Notes under the pieces: generated by a model
What the model was told of the DNA's origin: nothing
Databases searched by the model: none
Seen by the model: the letters and a program-made list of their open reading frames with translations, nothing else
Made by a program: the position numbers and the translations under genes
NCBI RefSeq assembly: GCF_900142125.1
Contig: NZ_FQZT01000005.1
Span: 1 to 64,000, forward strand
Source of the DNA: Malonomonas rubra DSM 5091
Lineage (GTDB): Bacteria > Desulfobacterota > Desulfuromonadia > Desulfuromonadales > Geopsychrobacteraceae
Length of the DNA stretch: 64,000 bases
Reading direction: 5' to 3'
Part shown: positions 25,890 through 33,055 of the stretch, in pieces
Position numbering within the stretch: the stretch's first letter is position 1
How the letters are laid out: each line of letters begins with the position of its first letter

Positions 25890-25985
25890 GGATTATGATC
25901 GTCGACAACTATCTGAAAAGGTCTTCAAAACCGATGTGGGGCGTATCCCGTCCCGGGTGGGTTCGATTCCCATCTGCCTCCGCCA
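25890..25985 (+). tRNA. selC: tRNA-Sec 3' portion; probable attachment-site remnant (selC)
   Basis: From 25920 on the sequence fits tRNA-Sec. It has an anticodon loop CTTCAAA (25923-25929) with anticodon TCA, then a long variable arm and a T-arm with loop TTCGATT. The 3' acceptor strand is CTGCCTCC, followed by G and CCA to 25985. The 5' part does not fit: only the first three and the last base of an 8-bp acceptor would pair (GGATTATG against CTGCCTCC), the D-arm is missing and the anticodon stem breaks after three pairs. Total length from 25890 would be 96 nt, normal for this tRNA. Thus either an element replaced the 5' half (displaced 3' fragment), or the gene has decayed. Confidence 0.62.
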
Positions 25986-25995
25986 TTAATAAAAA

Positions 25996-26036
25996 ACAGG
26001 GGGTTGCGAACTTTTTCGCAGCTCCCTGTTTTTTTA
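25996..26036 (+). terminator. Terminator downstream of the tRNA-Sec remnant
   Basis: ACAGGG and CCCTGT close a long stem with inner arms TTGCGAA/TTCGCA, followed by seven T residues. It starts 10 nt after the tRNA CCA. Finding the tRNA's own terminator here places the chromosome side to the right of the remnant. Confidence 0.88.
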
Positions 26037-26146
26037 TGCCTAGCACATCCAGCATTGTTGCGACATTATTTAATATCACCTAGAAGCAGACCTTTAGAGA
26101 TTGGTCACCGAACTTTCGAATTTCAGATGAGCGAATGGAGGAATAG

Positions 26147-26776
26147 TTGGTTTCAGGAGATCAGAAGCAGACTTCAAAGAAGGCTTGCTGGCGTGTGATA
26201 TCAGCTCCCCATTCTTGTGATGTGGAAACTGAAGTGGCATGTGGTTTTGGTGTCCGATCGCCGGAGTTTATCTTTGATGAACTCAACCTTAAGGCAGGGG
26301 ATTGTTTTTTAGACGCTGGTTGCGGGCCGGGGGAGTATGCCATGCTCGCAGCTAAACGGGTCGATACACAGGGGGCAGTCATCGCGTTGGATCGCGATCC
26401 CTTCATGATCAGGCAAGTAAAAAGAAAAGCTGAAAGTCTGGGTATTGAAAACATTTCTGCGCAGTTGGGTGAACTTGGAACGCCGTTGGCGTTAGCTGAT
26501 CAGGGTGTTGACAGTTGCCTGGTGTCTGCGGTTCTCCACATGCCCGGGCTTGATGATCGTTGGGATGTCCTGTTCGGAGAAATATATCGGGTTCTACGCT
26601 TTGCCGGAAGGTTGGGTATCGTTGAACGTTGCCAGGAAAATGTTTCTCCAGATCAGCCGTTGCATTTGCGCCTGACACCGGAAACAATCATTGCTGGAAT
26701 AGAGCAGCATGGTTTTCAAAAGTGCAAGCTGGTTGAGCTGGGCTCTTCTTGTTTTATTGTATTTGAGCGTATCTGA
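26147..26776 (+). CDS. Class I SAM-dependent methyltransferase
   Basis: 209 residues from a TTG at 26147 with GGAGG five bases upstream. SAM motif I is FLDAGCGPGEYAML (about 54-67), motif II ends ALDRDP, and a later acidic region (VDSCLVSAVLHM) precedes a YRVLRFAGRLGIVE strand. This is the layout of the UbiE/Methyltransf_11 class; the substrate is unknown. It lies just outside the tRNA-Sec remnant and ends before a terminator, so it is a single-gene unit. The first 25 residues are weakly protein-like, so the true start could be downstream. Confidence 0.75.
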   Translation: MVSGDQKQTSKKACWRVISAPHSCDVETEVACGFGVRSPEFIFDELNLKAGDCFLDAGCGPGEYAMLAAKRVDTQGAVIALDRDPFMIRQVKRKAESLGIENISAQLGELGTPLALADQGVDSCLVSAVLHMPGLDDRWDVLFGEIYRVLRFAGRLGIVERCQENVSPDQPLHLRLTPETIIAGIEQHGFQKCKLVELGSSCFIVFERI

Positions 26777-26844
26777 AATTGCGCGTTAAAGAAATTTCTG
26801 TTTTCATCTCGACCTTCTTTTTCAGCGACTCGCCATATTAAGTA

Positions 26845-26881
26845 AAAATCCCTCTAACTCTGCTGAGAAAGAGGGATTTTT
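26845..26881. terminator. Bidirectional terminator
   Basis: AAAATCCCTCT pairs with AGAGGGATTTT across a 14-nt loop, with T-runs on both strands. It separates the methyltransferase from the convergent YeeE genes. Confidence 0.85.
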
Positions 26882-26930
26882 AAACAGATGGACCGTCGGC
26901 CTGTAACTTTAGCCGGAGACCTTTTGCAAT

Positions 26931-27455
26931 CTAGAGATTTTTCTTTTCAAACCAGGAAAGCATCACCACGCCGAACACAATAAAGACTCCGATGACTGGC
27001 CAGGGTGATATCCCCAGAACCTGAGGAAGGGTGATTTTTCCGTAGTTGCCCCAAGCCAAAATGGTTTTTTTCAACACAGGGTAAGCTTCGGCATAAATTG
27101 CAGCACCAAGTAGCATGCCGAGGATCGCCCAGACAGCATGGATCCGCCCTTCAGCTAATGCCCCGACCGATGTCCCCGGGCAGTAGCCGGCGAAAGCCCA
27201 TCCAATACCAAACATTAATCCGCCGATGATTATGGCAGCGACATTGGTTGCTTTCAAACTCAGACTGATAACACCGGCGGCAGAGAAGGCGTAAATGCCA
27301 ACCATGCCGACCAGGACGGCGGTAAACATGAACTTAATAATGGTCATATCTTTAAGCAGCATGAAGCCGACTTGTTTTTCAAATCGCAGAACTTCGCCTT
27401 TCTGCAGCAAAAAACCAAACAGGATACCTGTAATCAAGCCGATGATCTGTTCCAT
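26931..27455 (-). CDS. YeeE/YedE family membrane protein, C-terminal half-transporter
   Basis: The long frame starts upstream, but ATGATG at 27458-27453 behind AAGGAGG is the true start; the second ATG has the better spacing. The protein is about 174 residues and very hydrophobic, with about four to five membrane segments. It has the family signature GWAFAGYCPGTSVGAL (about residues 81-96), whose Cys is the conserved sulfur-handling residue. YeeE/YedE proteins move thiosulfate or other sulfur species across the inner membrane. It overlaps its partner's stop, and the two probably act together. Confidence 0.88.
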   Translation of the reverse strand: MEQIIGLITGILFGFLLQKGEVLRFEKQVGFMLLKDMTIIKFMFTAVLVGMVGIYAFSAAGVISLSLKATNVAAIIIGGLMFGIGWAFAGYCPGTSVGALAEGRIHAVWAILGMLLGAAIYAEAYPVLKKTILAWGNYGKITLPQVLGISPWPVIGVFIVFGVVMLSWFEKKNL

Positions 27456-27997
27456 CATTGACCTCCTTGACCATAAACAAACCGGGCCGTTACGATAGCG
27501 CCGACAAGAAAGAAAACGAGCGCCATGAGTCCGCTGACCGCCAGCTGCATATTCCCTGAAAGGCCATGGCCGCTGGGGCATCCGCCTGCCAGTCGAGCAC
27601 CGAACATCAAAACCATCCCGCCGAAGAAGGCACCCACCGCTCGAACTGTTGCGCTGGGTCCAAAGCGTTGTTCCCATATGGGTGGGACCGTTTCGAGTTT
27701 GCTTGTCTTACCGAATCTTGCAGCAGCAAATGCCCCGATAAAAACACCGCCAACAAACAGCATCTGCCAATCGACTTTAACTTTTTTCGAATTGAAATAA
27801 CTGTTCTGTGCGACGTGCTCTTCTGCCACGGTTTTTTCGATAAAGCCAGCCGCCCGGACAAATGTCGTCGAGGCCCCGAGATATTTAGGCTTTTCAAGCA
27901 CGAGCGTTGTGACGACAACGGAAAGAACGGCTAAAACACCGACCAATGCACCTGCCACATAAGGATTCCAGCGTGCGTTAAAAATGGATAAGTTCAT
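27455..27997 (-). CDS. YeeE/YedE family membrane protein, N-terminal half-transporter
   Basis: 180 residues with the other family signature GARLAGGCPSGHGLSG (about 133-148), containing a conserved Cys. There is an N-terminal membrane segment, a long periplasmic-looking loop (about 45-75) and several further membrane spans. It precedes and overlaps the second YeeE-type gene, the common two-gene form of the single-chain transporter. A role in sulfur transport (thiosulfate or persulfide) is known for the family. The substrate here is inferred. Confidence 0.88.
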   Translation of the reverse strand: MNLSIFNARWNPYVAGALVGVLAVLSVVVTTLVLEKPKYLGASTTFVRAAGFIEKTVAEEHVAQNSYFNSKKVKVDWQMLFVGGVFIGAFAAARFGKTSKLETVPPIWEQRFGPSATVRAVGAFFGGMVLMFGARLAGGCPSGHGLSGNMQLAVSGLMALVFFLVGAIVTARFVYGQGGQ

Positions 27998-28069
27998 CTT
28001 TCCTCCCGATATTCAGTTTTCACCTCTGCAAGAGAAACGGCTAGAAATTCCAGTGAGTAATGTCAATGG

Positions 28070-29065
28070 CTACAAAATTTCTTCATATCCGCTGAAGTAC
28101 TTCATGAACTGGACTCTTTCGTAAGTCGCCGGATTAGTGCTCTTGTTCTGACTCATTTTCCCACGGAAATCTTCAAGCTTGCTGTGACCGTGCCGGGTCA
28201 TCCAGTCTTTAAGCTGATCCAGCATGGTTTGGATGTAGAACGGGCCGTTCTTGTACAGGGTCGAAACGACCTGTACCGCCTGTGCGCCCGCCAGCAATTG
28301 TTTGATGACGGCTTCTCCGTCATGAACACCGGTGGACGCGGCAAGGTCACAATCCACCTTCTGCGACATAAGAGCCATCCAACGCAGCGATATGGCCAAA
28401 TCTCCGGGTGTGCTCAAAATATTGTTCTGCGTCACTTTGAGTTCCTCGATGTCGAAGTCCGGACTGTAGAAGCGGTTGAAGAGGGTTAAGCCCGAGATCC
28501 CCTGCGTGGAGAGCTTCTGAATTGTCTGGCCAAGACAGGTGAAGTACGGGCTGATCTTCAATGCTACCGGGATGGAAACTTTATTGAGGACCTTCTCGAT
28601 AACATTGAAATACGCGCGTTCCATCTCGTCAGCACTGCGTTCCAGGTCTGTAGGCAGAAAAAACATGTTCAATTCAAGGGCATCAGCGCCTGCAGATTCA
28701 AGATGCTCTGCGTATTCGATCCAGTCGTATGAGTATGTACAGTTGATACTTGCCACGATCGGAATCGCTACCGCACTTTTTGCATCACTGATTAGGCTCT
28801 TATATTTTTTCAGGTTTTCGCTTTTGAGATCCAAATCGAGAGTATCGAAACGTTCCAGGTAGCGACTGGTTTCGGGGAGATCTTTCATGAGATCATTCAT
28901 CTCGTGAAGAATTTCCTCCTCGAAGATTGACTTGAGCACAATGGCTCCTGCGCCCCCTTCTTCGAGTTTTTTGATGCCGGCTACTGAACTGGAAAGTCCT
29001 GAGCTGCCGGCGATAATCGGGTTTTTTAAACTCAGTCCCATAAATTTGGTCGACAAATCTAGCAT
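28070..29065 (-). CDS. Dihydroorotate dehydrogenase-like flavoprotein
   Basis: 331 residues from the ATG at 29065 (AAGGAG upstream). The TIM-barrel FMN enzyme pattern includes LKNPIIAGSSGL (about 14-25), GAGAIVLKSIFEEE (about 38-51), a SINCTY segment and LAASTGVHDGEAVIKQLLAGAQAVQV near the C-terminus (FMN phosphate site). This matches the dihydroorotate dehydrogenase-like group found in anaerobes, which is distinct from PyrD and of uncertain substrate. It stands alone downstream of the peroxiredoxin unit, separated by a hairpin. A pyrimidine role is not certain. Confidence 0.85.
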   Translation of the reverse strand: MLDLSTKFMGLSLKNPIIAGSSGLSSSVAGIKKLEEGGAGAIVLKSIFEEEILHEMNDLMKDLPETSRYLERFDTLDLDLKSENLKKYKSLISDAKSAVAIPIVASINCTYSYDWIEYAEHLESAGADALELNMFFLPTDLERSADEMERAYFNVIEKVLNKVSIPVALKISPYFTCLGQTIQKLSTQGISGLTLFNRFYSPDFDIEELKVTQNNILSTPGDLAISLRWMALMSQKVDCDLAASTGVHDGEAVIKQLLAGAQAVQVVSTLYKNGPFYIQTMLDQLKDWMTRHGHSKLEDFRGKMSQNKSTNPATYERVQFMKYFSGYEEIL

Positions 29066-29160
29066 TTTCGATTTTCTCCTTCCATGTTCAGGGTGATCGT
29101 AAATCAAGCTGATTCAACCGGTCGCTTTACAGTCAGAGGCGACCTCAGTTGGCTTGAGAA

Positions 29161-29206
29161 ATCGGCATAAGGCACTCATCTTTGAGTCATTGTACCTTAT
29201 GCCGAT
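29161..29206. terminator. Long perfect hairpin between two minus-strand genes
   Basis: A 12-bp perfect stem (ATCGGCATAAGG / CCTTATGCCGAT) with an inner ACTC/GAGT stem. Neither side has a T-run, so it may act as a transcript-end stabiliser or a protein-binding dyad as well as a terminator for the peroxiredoxin gene. Confidence 0.6.
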
Positions 29207-29260
29207 GTTTGGCAAGAAGCCTGCGCAATTATTTAGCGCACCTCATTACAGTATAGCTTG

Positions 29261-29956
29261 TTACGCAAGAATCTCTTCCAGCGTGATATAGTCACCGACA
29301 TTACCCGTCATCTGTTCTACATCGGTATTTACAGGGAGGGTTTTCTTCCCTTTACGCCAGTTTGCTGGGCAAACCTCTCCTGTGCTGTAGGCGTGTTGCC
29401 ATGCTTCAATTTGACGGATCAGCTCAATGACACTTCGGCCGACGGCGTCGGCAACGGTTTCTTCAGCAACGACAACGCCATCTGGGTTGATGATAAAACG
29501 CCCGCGCAGTGCAACGCCCTCCTGCTCGATCCAGACGCCAAATTTGCGTGCAACATTGCCGGTGTTGTCGGCGCCCATGGTCAGTTTCAGGTCTTTCAGC
29601 AAAGGCTCTGTCTCGGCAAAACGCTTGTGGCTGAACTTGGTGTCTCCTGAAATTGGAACAACAACTACGCCAAGCTCATTCAGCTTGTCGAGCTGGGAAT
29701 TCATTGCAGCAATTTCCGTTGGGCAGACAAAGGTAAAATCGGCTGGGTAGAAACAAACGACAGCCCATTTGCCTTTCAGCTCTTCACTGGAAATCGTTGT
29801 GTAGTGACCTGTTGCGGCATTGTAAGCTTCCATTTCAAATTCCGGCATGCGGCGCATAACTAATGTCGAGCTCATCTTCTTTTTCTCCTGTTCGGGTTGG
29901 TTTTCGGTAACAATTGGCTCAGAGTCTTCAATGATTTTTGTTGTGTCACATGGCAT
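29261..29956 (-). CDS. 2-Cys peroxiredoxin (AhpC/Prx1 type) with an N-terminal extension
   Basis: Peroxidase that reduces H2O2 and organic or nitrogen peroxides. The peroxidatic Cys is in FTFVCPTE and the resolving Cys in GEVCPANW. AGGAGGG five bases before ATG 29956 supports a 231-residue form. That form has a 27-residue polar extension, rich in Glu, Pro and Lys, before the usual N-terminus. A second ATG at 29875 also has a ribosome-like site (AGGAG) and would give the standard length. Two start sites may both be used. A sigma-54 promoter (30042-30057) lies upstream, and the divergent activator gene probably controls it. Confidence 0.9.
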   Translation of the reverse strand: MPCDTTKIIEDSEPIVTENQPEQEKKKMSSTLVMRRMPEFEMEAYNAATGHYTTISSEELKGKWAVVCFYPADFTFVCPTEIAAMNSQLDKLNELGVVVVPISGDTKFSHKRFAETEPLLKDLKLTMGADNTGNVARKFGVWIEQEGVALRGRFIINPDGVVVAEETVADAVGRSVIELIRQIEAWQHAYSTGEVCPANWRKGKKTLPVNTDVEQMTGNVGDYITLEEILA

Positions 29957-30041
29957 GACAGCCCTCCTGAACGAAATTTTTTTGACAAGTCCTTTTGGGA
30001 TTAAGGGGCGCCCCCTGTATCCGTTTTCTGTTTTTGCTTTG

Positions 30042-30057
30042 AGCAAGTGGCATGCCA
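30042..30057 (-). promoter_or_regulatory. Sigma-54 promoter of the peroxiredoxin gene
   Basis: The minus strand reads TGGCATGCCACTTGCT, matching TGGCAYG-N4-TTGCT, with GG and GC 12 bases apart. Transcription would start near 30031, giving a leader of about 75 nt. Confidence 0.85.
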
Positions 30058-30144
30058 CACTATTTATTTTTTCTTTAAGCTCTGTAAAAATAGGTATTTG
30101 CGTTCTTTTGCTGGGTCCGGATCAGCCTCTTTGCCTTGACTTTC

Positions 30145-30208
30145 ACCGATATTGCGTTGTTTTATAAACGTTATTTCGGTGTTTATTTGCAGATAACGAT
30201 ATTTCGTT
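30145..30208. promoter_or_regulatory. Three upstream activator dyads between peroxiredoxin and its activator
   Basis: Three 14-bp sites with a central TATT: ACCGA-TATT-GCGTT (30145-30158), AACGT-TATT-TCGGT (30167-30180) and AACGA-TATT-TCGTT (30195-30208). The last is a perfect dyad. Centres are 22 and 28 bp apart, about 100-150 bp upstream of the sigma-54 promoter, as expected for an enhancer-binding protein. Confidence 0.75.
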
Positions 30209-30221
30209 GGATGGAGGATGC

Positions 30222-31769
30222 ATGGATAGGAAGCGTCTTGTCCCTAGCTCGTCTGATAAGATTTTGGAACTGATTCTTACTGCGTTGCGCGATTTGGTTG
30301 ACTACGAGCTGGCGGTCATTCTGAAATTGACAGAAAGCAACACCCTGACAGTACAAAAAGCTCAGGGCCCTTTGGCTAATGAGCGGATTAAAGATTTCAG
30401 CGTCGATCTCAGCCGCCGCAGGGATCTTGCCCGCATTATCCGATTCGATCAGCCCTATCTGTTCGCTGAACAAGAAGAACACGAAGATACCTATGAAGAC
30501 TTGATGGATCTGCCAGAGGGACATTCATGCCTGGTTGCCCCGCTTTATTTTCAGGATGCTCCCATCGGCCTGATGACCCTGGATCACAGCGTTTGCAATA
30601 TGTTTTCCCCGGCAATTGTTAAATTTATCGGAACCATCTCACGCCTGATTGCAGTCATTATCGCCCAGAATGAATCTAGCCAGTATCAAGACACCCTCAG
30701 ACGTGATTTAACCCGGGAGCGTAACCTGCTGCTGACCCGTGAATCTCCACAACTTAAAAATATCCGCGGCGATTCTCCTGCCTGGTCCCGGGTAATTGAT
30801 CAGGTGAAGATTGTCGCAGAATCCGATCTGCCGGTCCTGATTCATGGCGAAACCGGGACTGGCAAAGAGCAGGTGGCTCGAACCATCCACAAGCTCAGTC
30901 CACGGAATGACAAGCCGTTTATCACCCTGAATTGCTCGGCGTTGAATGCCAGTTTGGCGGAAAGCGAACTTTTCGGTCACGAAAAAGGGGCTTTCACCTC
31001 GGCGATCGCTCAGCGCAAAGGTCGCTTTGAAATCGCAGATGGAGGCACGTTGTTTCTGGATGAGATTGCCGATTTGCCAATGGAAATTCAGCCGAAGTTG
31101 CTCAGAACTCTGCAGGAAGGAACTTTCGAGCGGATTGGCGGTGAAACTACGCGCTCATGCGATGTGCGTATCATTGCAGCCAGCCACATGGATTTGAAGA
31201 AAAGGGTCCAAGAAGGACTGTTTCGCGAGGACCTATATTACCGATTGGGGGTCTATCCCCTTGAGCTTCCACCCCTGCGCCAGCGGAAAGAAGACATTAT
31301 CCCTCTGACCAGGCACTTTGCCCAGCAAGAAGCTCGTAAAGCCAAAATCCGCACACCGGATATCAGCGAAGAAGCACTAGAAGGATTGTTGAGATACCCT
31401 TGGCCCGGCAATGTGCGTGAGCTGCAGAACGCTATCAGCCGAGGGGTCCTGCTGGCAAAAGGGAAAGAGATCGGCTGCCATCATTTGGGTCTGTACCCTA
31501 GTGCTCTTGTGCCAGAAACAGATCCGTTAGACAGTTTTCAGGTCGCGCCAGCTGAATCTCGGTCGAGGTTTCCAAGCATGGTTGCTGTTGAAAAAAGGCA
31601 CATTGAAAATGCTCTCAGCCAGACGGCAGGAAAAATCTACGGCGAAAATGGTGCCGCCGCCCTGCTTGGGATGAAACCTACAACTCTGCAAAGCCGCATT
31701 AAAAAGCTTAAAATTAAACGCCAGGATTTTTTGACATCCGATGTCAGCATTGTGGACATGCAGAGGTAA
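30222..31769 (+). CDS. Sigma-54-dependent activator (NorR-like: GAF, AAA+, Fis)
   Basis: 515 residues from ATG 30222 (GGAGG upstream); a TTG at 30207 is less likely. It has an N-terminal GAF domain (about 10-160) and an AAA+ domain with Walker A GETGTGKE (209-216). The sigma-54 contact loop reads GAFTSA (256-261) instead of the usual GAFTGA. The C-terminus is a Fis helix-turn-helix (AALLGMKPTTLQSRIKKL). The architecture equals NorR (nitric-oxide sensor) and its relatives. It is divergent from the peroxiredoxin gene, whose promoter has sigma-54 elements and three dyads, so that gene is the likely target. The last dyad overlaps the start region, suggesting autoregulation. Confidence 0.92.
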   Translation: MDRKRLVPSSSDKILELILTALRDLVDYELAVILKLTESNTLTVQKAQGPLANERIKDFSVDLSRRRDLARIIRFDQPYLFAEQEEHEDTYEDLMDLPEGHSCLVAPLYFQDAPIGLMTLDHSVCNMFSPAIVKFIGTISRLIAVIIAQNESSQYQDTLRRDLTRERNLLLTRESPQLKNIRGDSPAWSRVIDQVKIVAESDLPVLIHGETGTGKEQVARTIHKLSPRNDKPFITLNCSALNASLAESELFGHEKGAFTSAIAQRKGRFEIADGGTLFLDEIADLPMEIQPKLLRTLQEGTFERIGGETTRSCDVRIIAASHMDLKKRVQEGLFREDLYYRLGVYPLELPPLRQRKEDIIPLTRHFAQQEARKAKIRTPDISEEALEGLLRYPWPGNVRELQNAISRGVLLAKGKEIGCHHLGLYPSALVPETDPLDSFQVAPAESRSRFPSMVAVEKRHIENALSQTAGKIYGENGAAALLGMKPTTLQSRIKKLKIKRQDFLTSDVSIVDMQR

Positions 31770-31775
31770 AAAACA

Positions 31776-31798
31776 GGCCCCTGGAAATTCCAGGGGCC
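31776..31798 (-). terminator. Terminator of the hsp20 operon
   Basis: A perfect 9-bp stem (GGCCCCTGG/CCAGGGGCC) with a 5-nt loop. On the minus strand it is followed by TGTTTTTT, so it mainly ends the hsp20 transcript; the + side lacks a T-run. Confidence 0.85.
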
Positions 31799-31821
31799 GA
31801 TTGTCTCAAGGTGCCACCTTC

Positions 31822-32214
31822 TTAATGCCTGATTTCAATCTTTTTCGGTTTCGCTGATTCAGCTTTCGGAATATCCAGTGTCAGGACTCCGTTGTTCAGG
31901 TCCGCCGTGGTTTTCTCGGCATCGATCTGCTCCGAAATCTTGAATTGGCGGTAGTAGTTCGCCGCTGAGAATTCACGAAGTACTGGCTTCCCACGTTTTT
32001 CTATCGAAACCTCGCCGTTGATCGTGAGCACCCCTTTTTCCAGGTTGATGTCGAGCCCGTTCTTGTCGACGCCAGGCATATCGGCGACCAGAATGATTTT
32101 GTCGTCAGATTCAAAAATATCGACTGCCGGTGTCCAGACCCGACCCAGGGTTCTGGTTTCCTCGTGCTGACTTGGAGTTGTTTCCTGCCGCTTGGCCATC
32201 TCTTGAGCTGCCAT
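31822..32214 (-). CDS. Small heat-shock protein (Hsp20/alpha-crystallin)
   Basis: 130 residues. The alpha-crystallin domain runs from about residue 28 (PAVDIFESDDKIILVADMPGV) to GVLTLDIPKAE near the end. The A-x-x-x-GVLTL motif is present, and the IEIRH tail replaces the usual I-x-I/V anchor. The protein holds denaturing proteins in a refoldable state for DnaK. GGAGG lies before the ATG. It lies 44 nt downstream of another hsp20 gene, with which it forms an operon divergent from dnaK. Confidence 0.92.
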   Translation of the reverse strand: MAAQEMAKRQETTPSQHEETRTLGRVWTPAVDIFESDDKIILVADMPGVDKNGLDINLEKGVLTINGEVSIEKRGKPVLREFSAANYYRQFKISEQIDAEKTTADLNNGVLTLDIPKAESAKPKKIEIRH

Positions 32215-32258
32215 GGTTCTATCCTCCTCTCTTTCAGGTTCTTTAAGTTTTTTCCCGA

Positions 32259-32693
32259 TCAGCTTGCCCGCACCGAGATTTTCTTCGGCTGTTCACTTTG
32301 CGGTTTCGGCAGAGTGATCAGGAGCACCCCGTTACGATACTCGGCATCGACCTTGGAACCGTCGATGGAATCTGGAAGCTCGATGGTGCGCATAAATTTG
32401 CCTGAGCCGCGTTCATGCCGATGCCAGGTCCGCTCCTTTTGATCATCAGCTTTGCGCTCACCGCTTAGGGTCAGTGCTCCGCGCATCAGGTTCAGGTCCA
32501 GATCTTTTGGATTGATGCCGGGGACCAAGGCTTCAACATAATAGTTGTTGTCGTCTTCGCTCAGGTTAATGCGTGGATATTCGCCGGTTCCAATCCCGGG
32601 AAGAAACGCTGAGCCCCTGCCGAGGCCCCTGAAAGCATGATCGATTTCTCTGCGCAACATATCCATCTCTTGAAACAGATCTAATCCAGCCAT
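32259..32693 (-). CDS. Small heat-shock protein (Hsp20/alpha-crystallin), promoter-proximal
   Basis: 144 residues. The N-terminal helical arm (FQEMDMLRREIDHAFRG) is followed by an alpha-crystallin domain (PRINLSEDDNNYYVEALVPGI to GVLLITLPKP), with a K-K-I-S-V C-terminal anchor. It differs enough from its neighbour to form mixed oligomers, as in paired IbpA/IbpB systems. AAGGAGG lies before the ATG. It is divergent from dnaK over a 362-bp control region with nested dyads (32857-32914). Confidence 0.93.
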   Translation of the reverse strand: MAGLDLFQEMDMLRREIDHAFRGLGRGSAFLPGIGTGEYPRINLSEDDNNYYVEALVPGINPKDLDLNLMRGALTLSGERKADDQKERTWHRHERGSGKFMRTIELPDSIDGSKVDAEYRNGVLLITLPKPQSEQPKKISVRAS

Positions 32694-32856
32694 TTTCTCC
32701 TCCTTTTAAAAAAGTTTTCTGCTCCGGTTGCCGTGGTTTAACCATCGAAATAACAAATCCCGTGCCAACGGAAAGAGAACTGACAAAAGTTTTTTATTCA
32801 TAAGTTTCAGGGAGTTGTGGTCCACGAGCGCAAGCTTGAAATGCTCATTTCGGACA

Positions 32857-32914
32857 AGCTGTCGCAACTATCGTCGCATGCGACATTTCCTGCGACAGCT
32901 GTGACGTCGCAACT
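32857..32914. promoter_or_regulatory. Nested TGTCGCA dyads in the hsp20/dnaK control region
   Basis: A 10-bp inverted repeat (AGCTGTCGCA at 32857-32866 with TGCGACAGCT at 32891-32900) surrounds a perfect 12-bp palindrome GTCGCATGCGAC (32873-32884), with 6-nt spacers on both sides. A further half site GTCGCAACTCTC (32906 on) repeats GTCGCAACTATC (32861 on). Five GTCGCA half sites lie in 60 bp. This is not CIRCE or HAIR. Confidence 0.7.
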
Positions 32915-33006
32915 CTCAGAGCGAAATCACAAAGGCCCTGTTTCTGCGGTTCTACAGTTGGCATGGCCTTTGATTTAACTCTCTATCAGCAGATAAAACC
33001 AACGAG

Positions 33007-33026
33007 CTTGGGGCCCGGTCCCCAAG
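33007..33026 (+). promoter_or_regulatory. Hairpin in the dnaK leader
   Basis: CTTGGGG and CCCCAAG close a six-base loop ending about 14 nt before the ribosome site. It could affect mRNA stability or translation; the sequence alone does not show which. Confidence 0.5.
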
Positions 33027-33055
33027 AGAAAACAAAACGAAGGAGGAAAAGAAAA

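Larger units (their letters stand above)
32694..33055. other. Divergent control region between hsp20 and dnaK
   Basis: No gene. It holds the nested TGTCGCA dyads (32857-32914) and a leader hairpin (33007-33026). I see no CIRCE element. Confidence 0.6.

Noticed and set aside
26080-26180. Repeat of AGAAGCAGAC before the methyltransferase
   Set aside because: Two short imperfect copies only; too brief to be an element end.
32952-32971. Sigma-54-like string TGGCATGGCCTTTGAT upstream of dnaK
   Set aside because: The -12 element reads TTGAT rather than TTGCT/A, so the essential GC is missing; spacing alone is not enough.
32694-33055. CIRCE (HrcA) element before dnaK
   Set aside because: No TTAGCACTC dyad is present; the dyads are of a different type.
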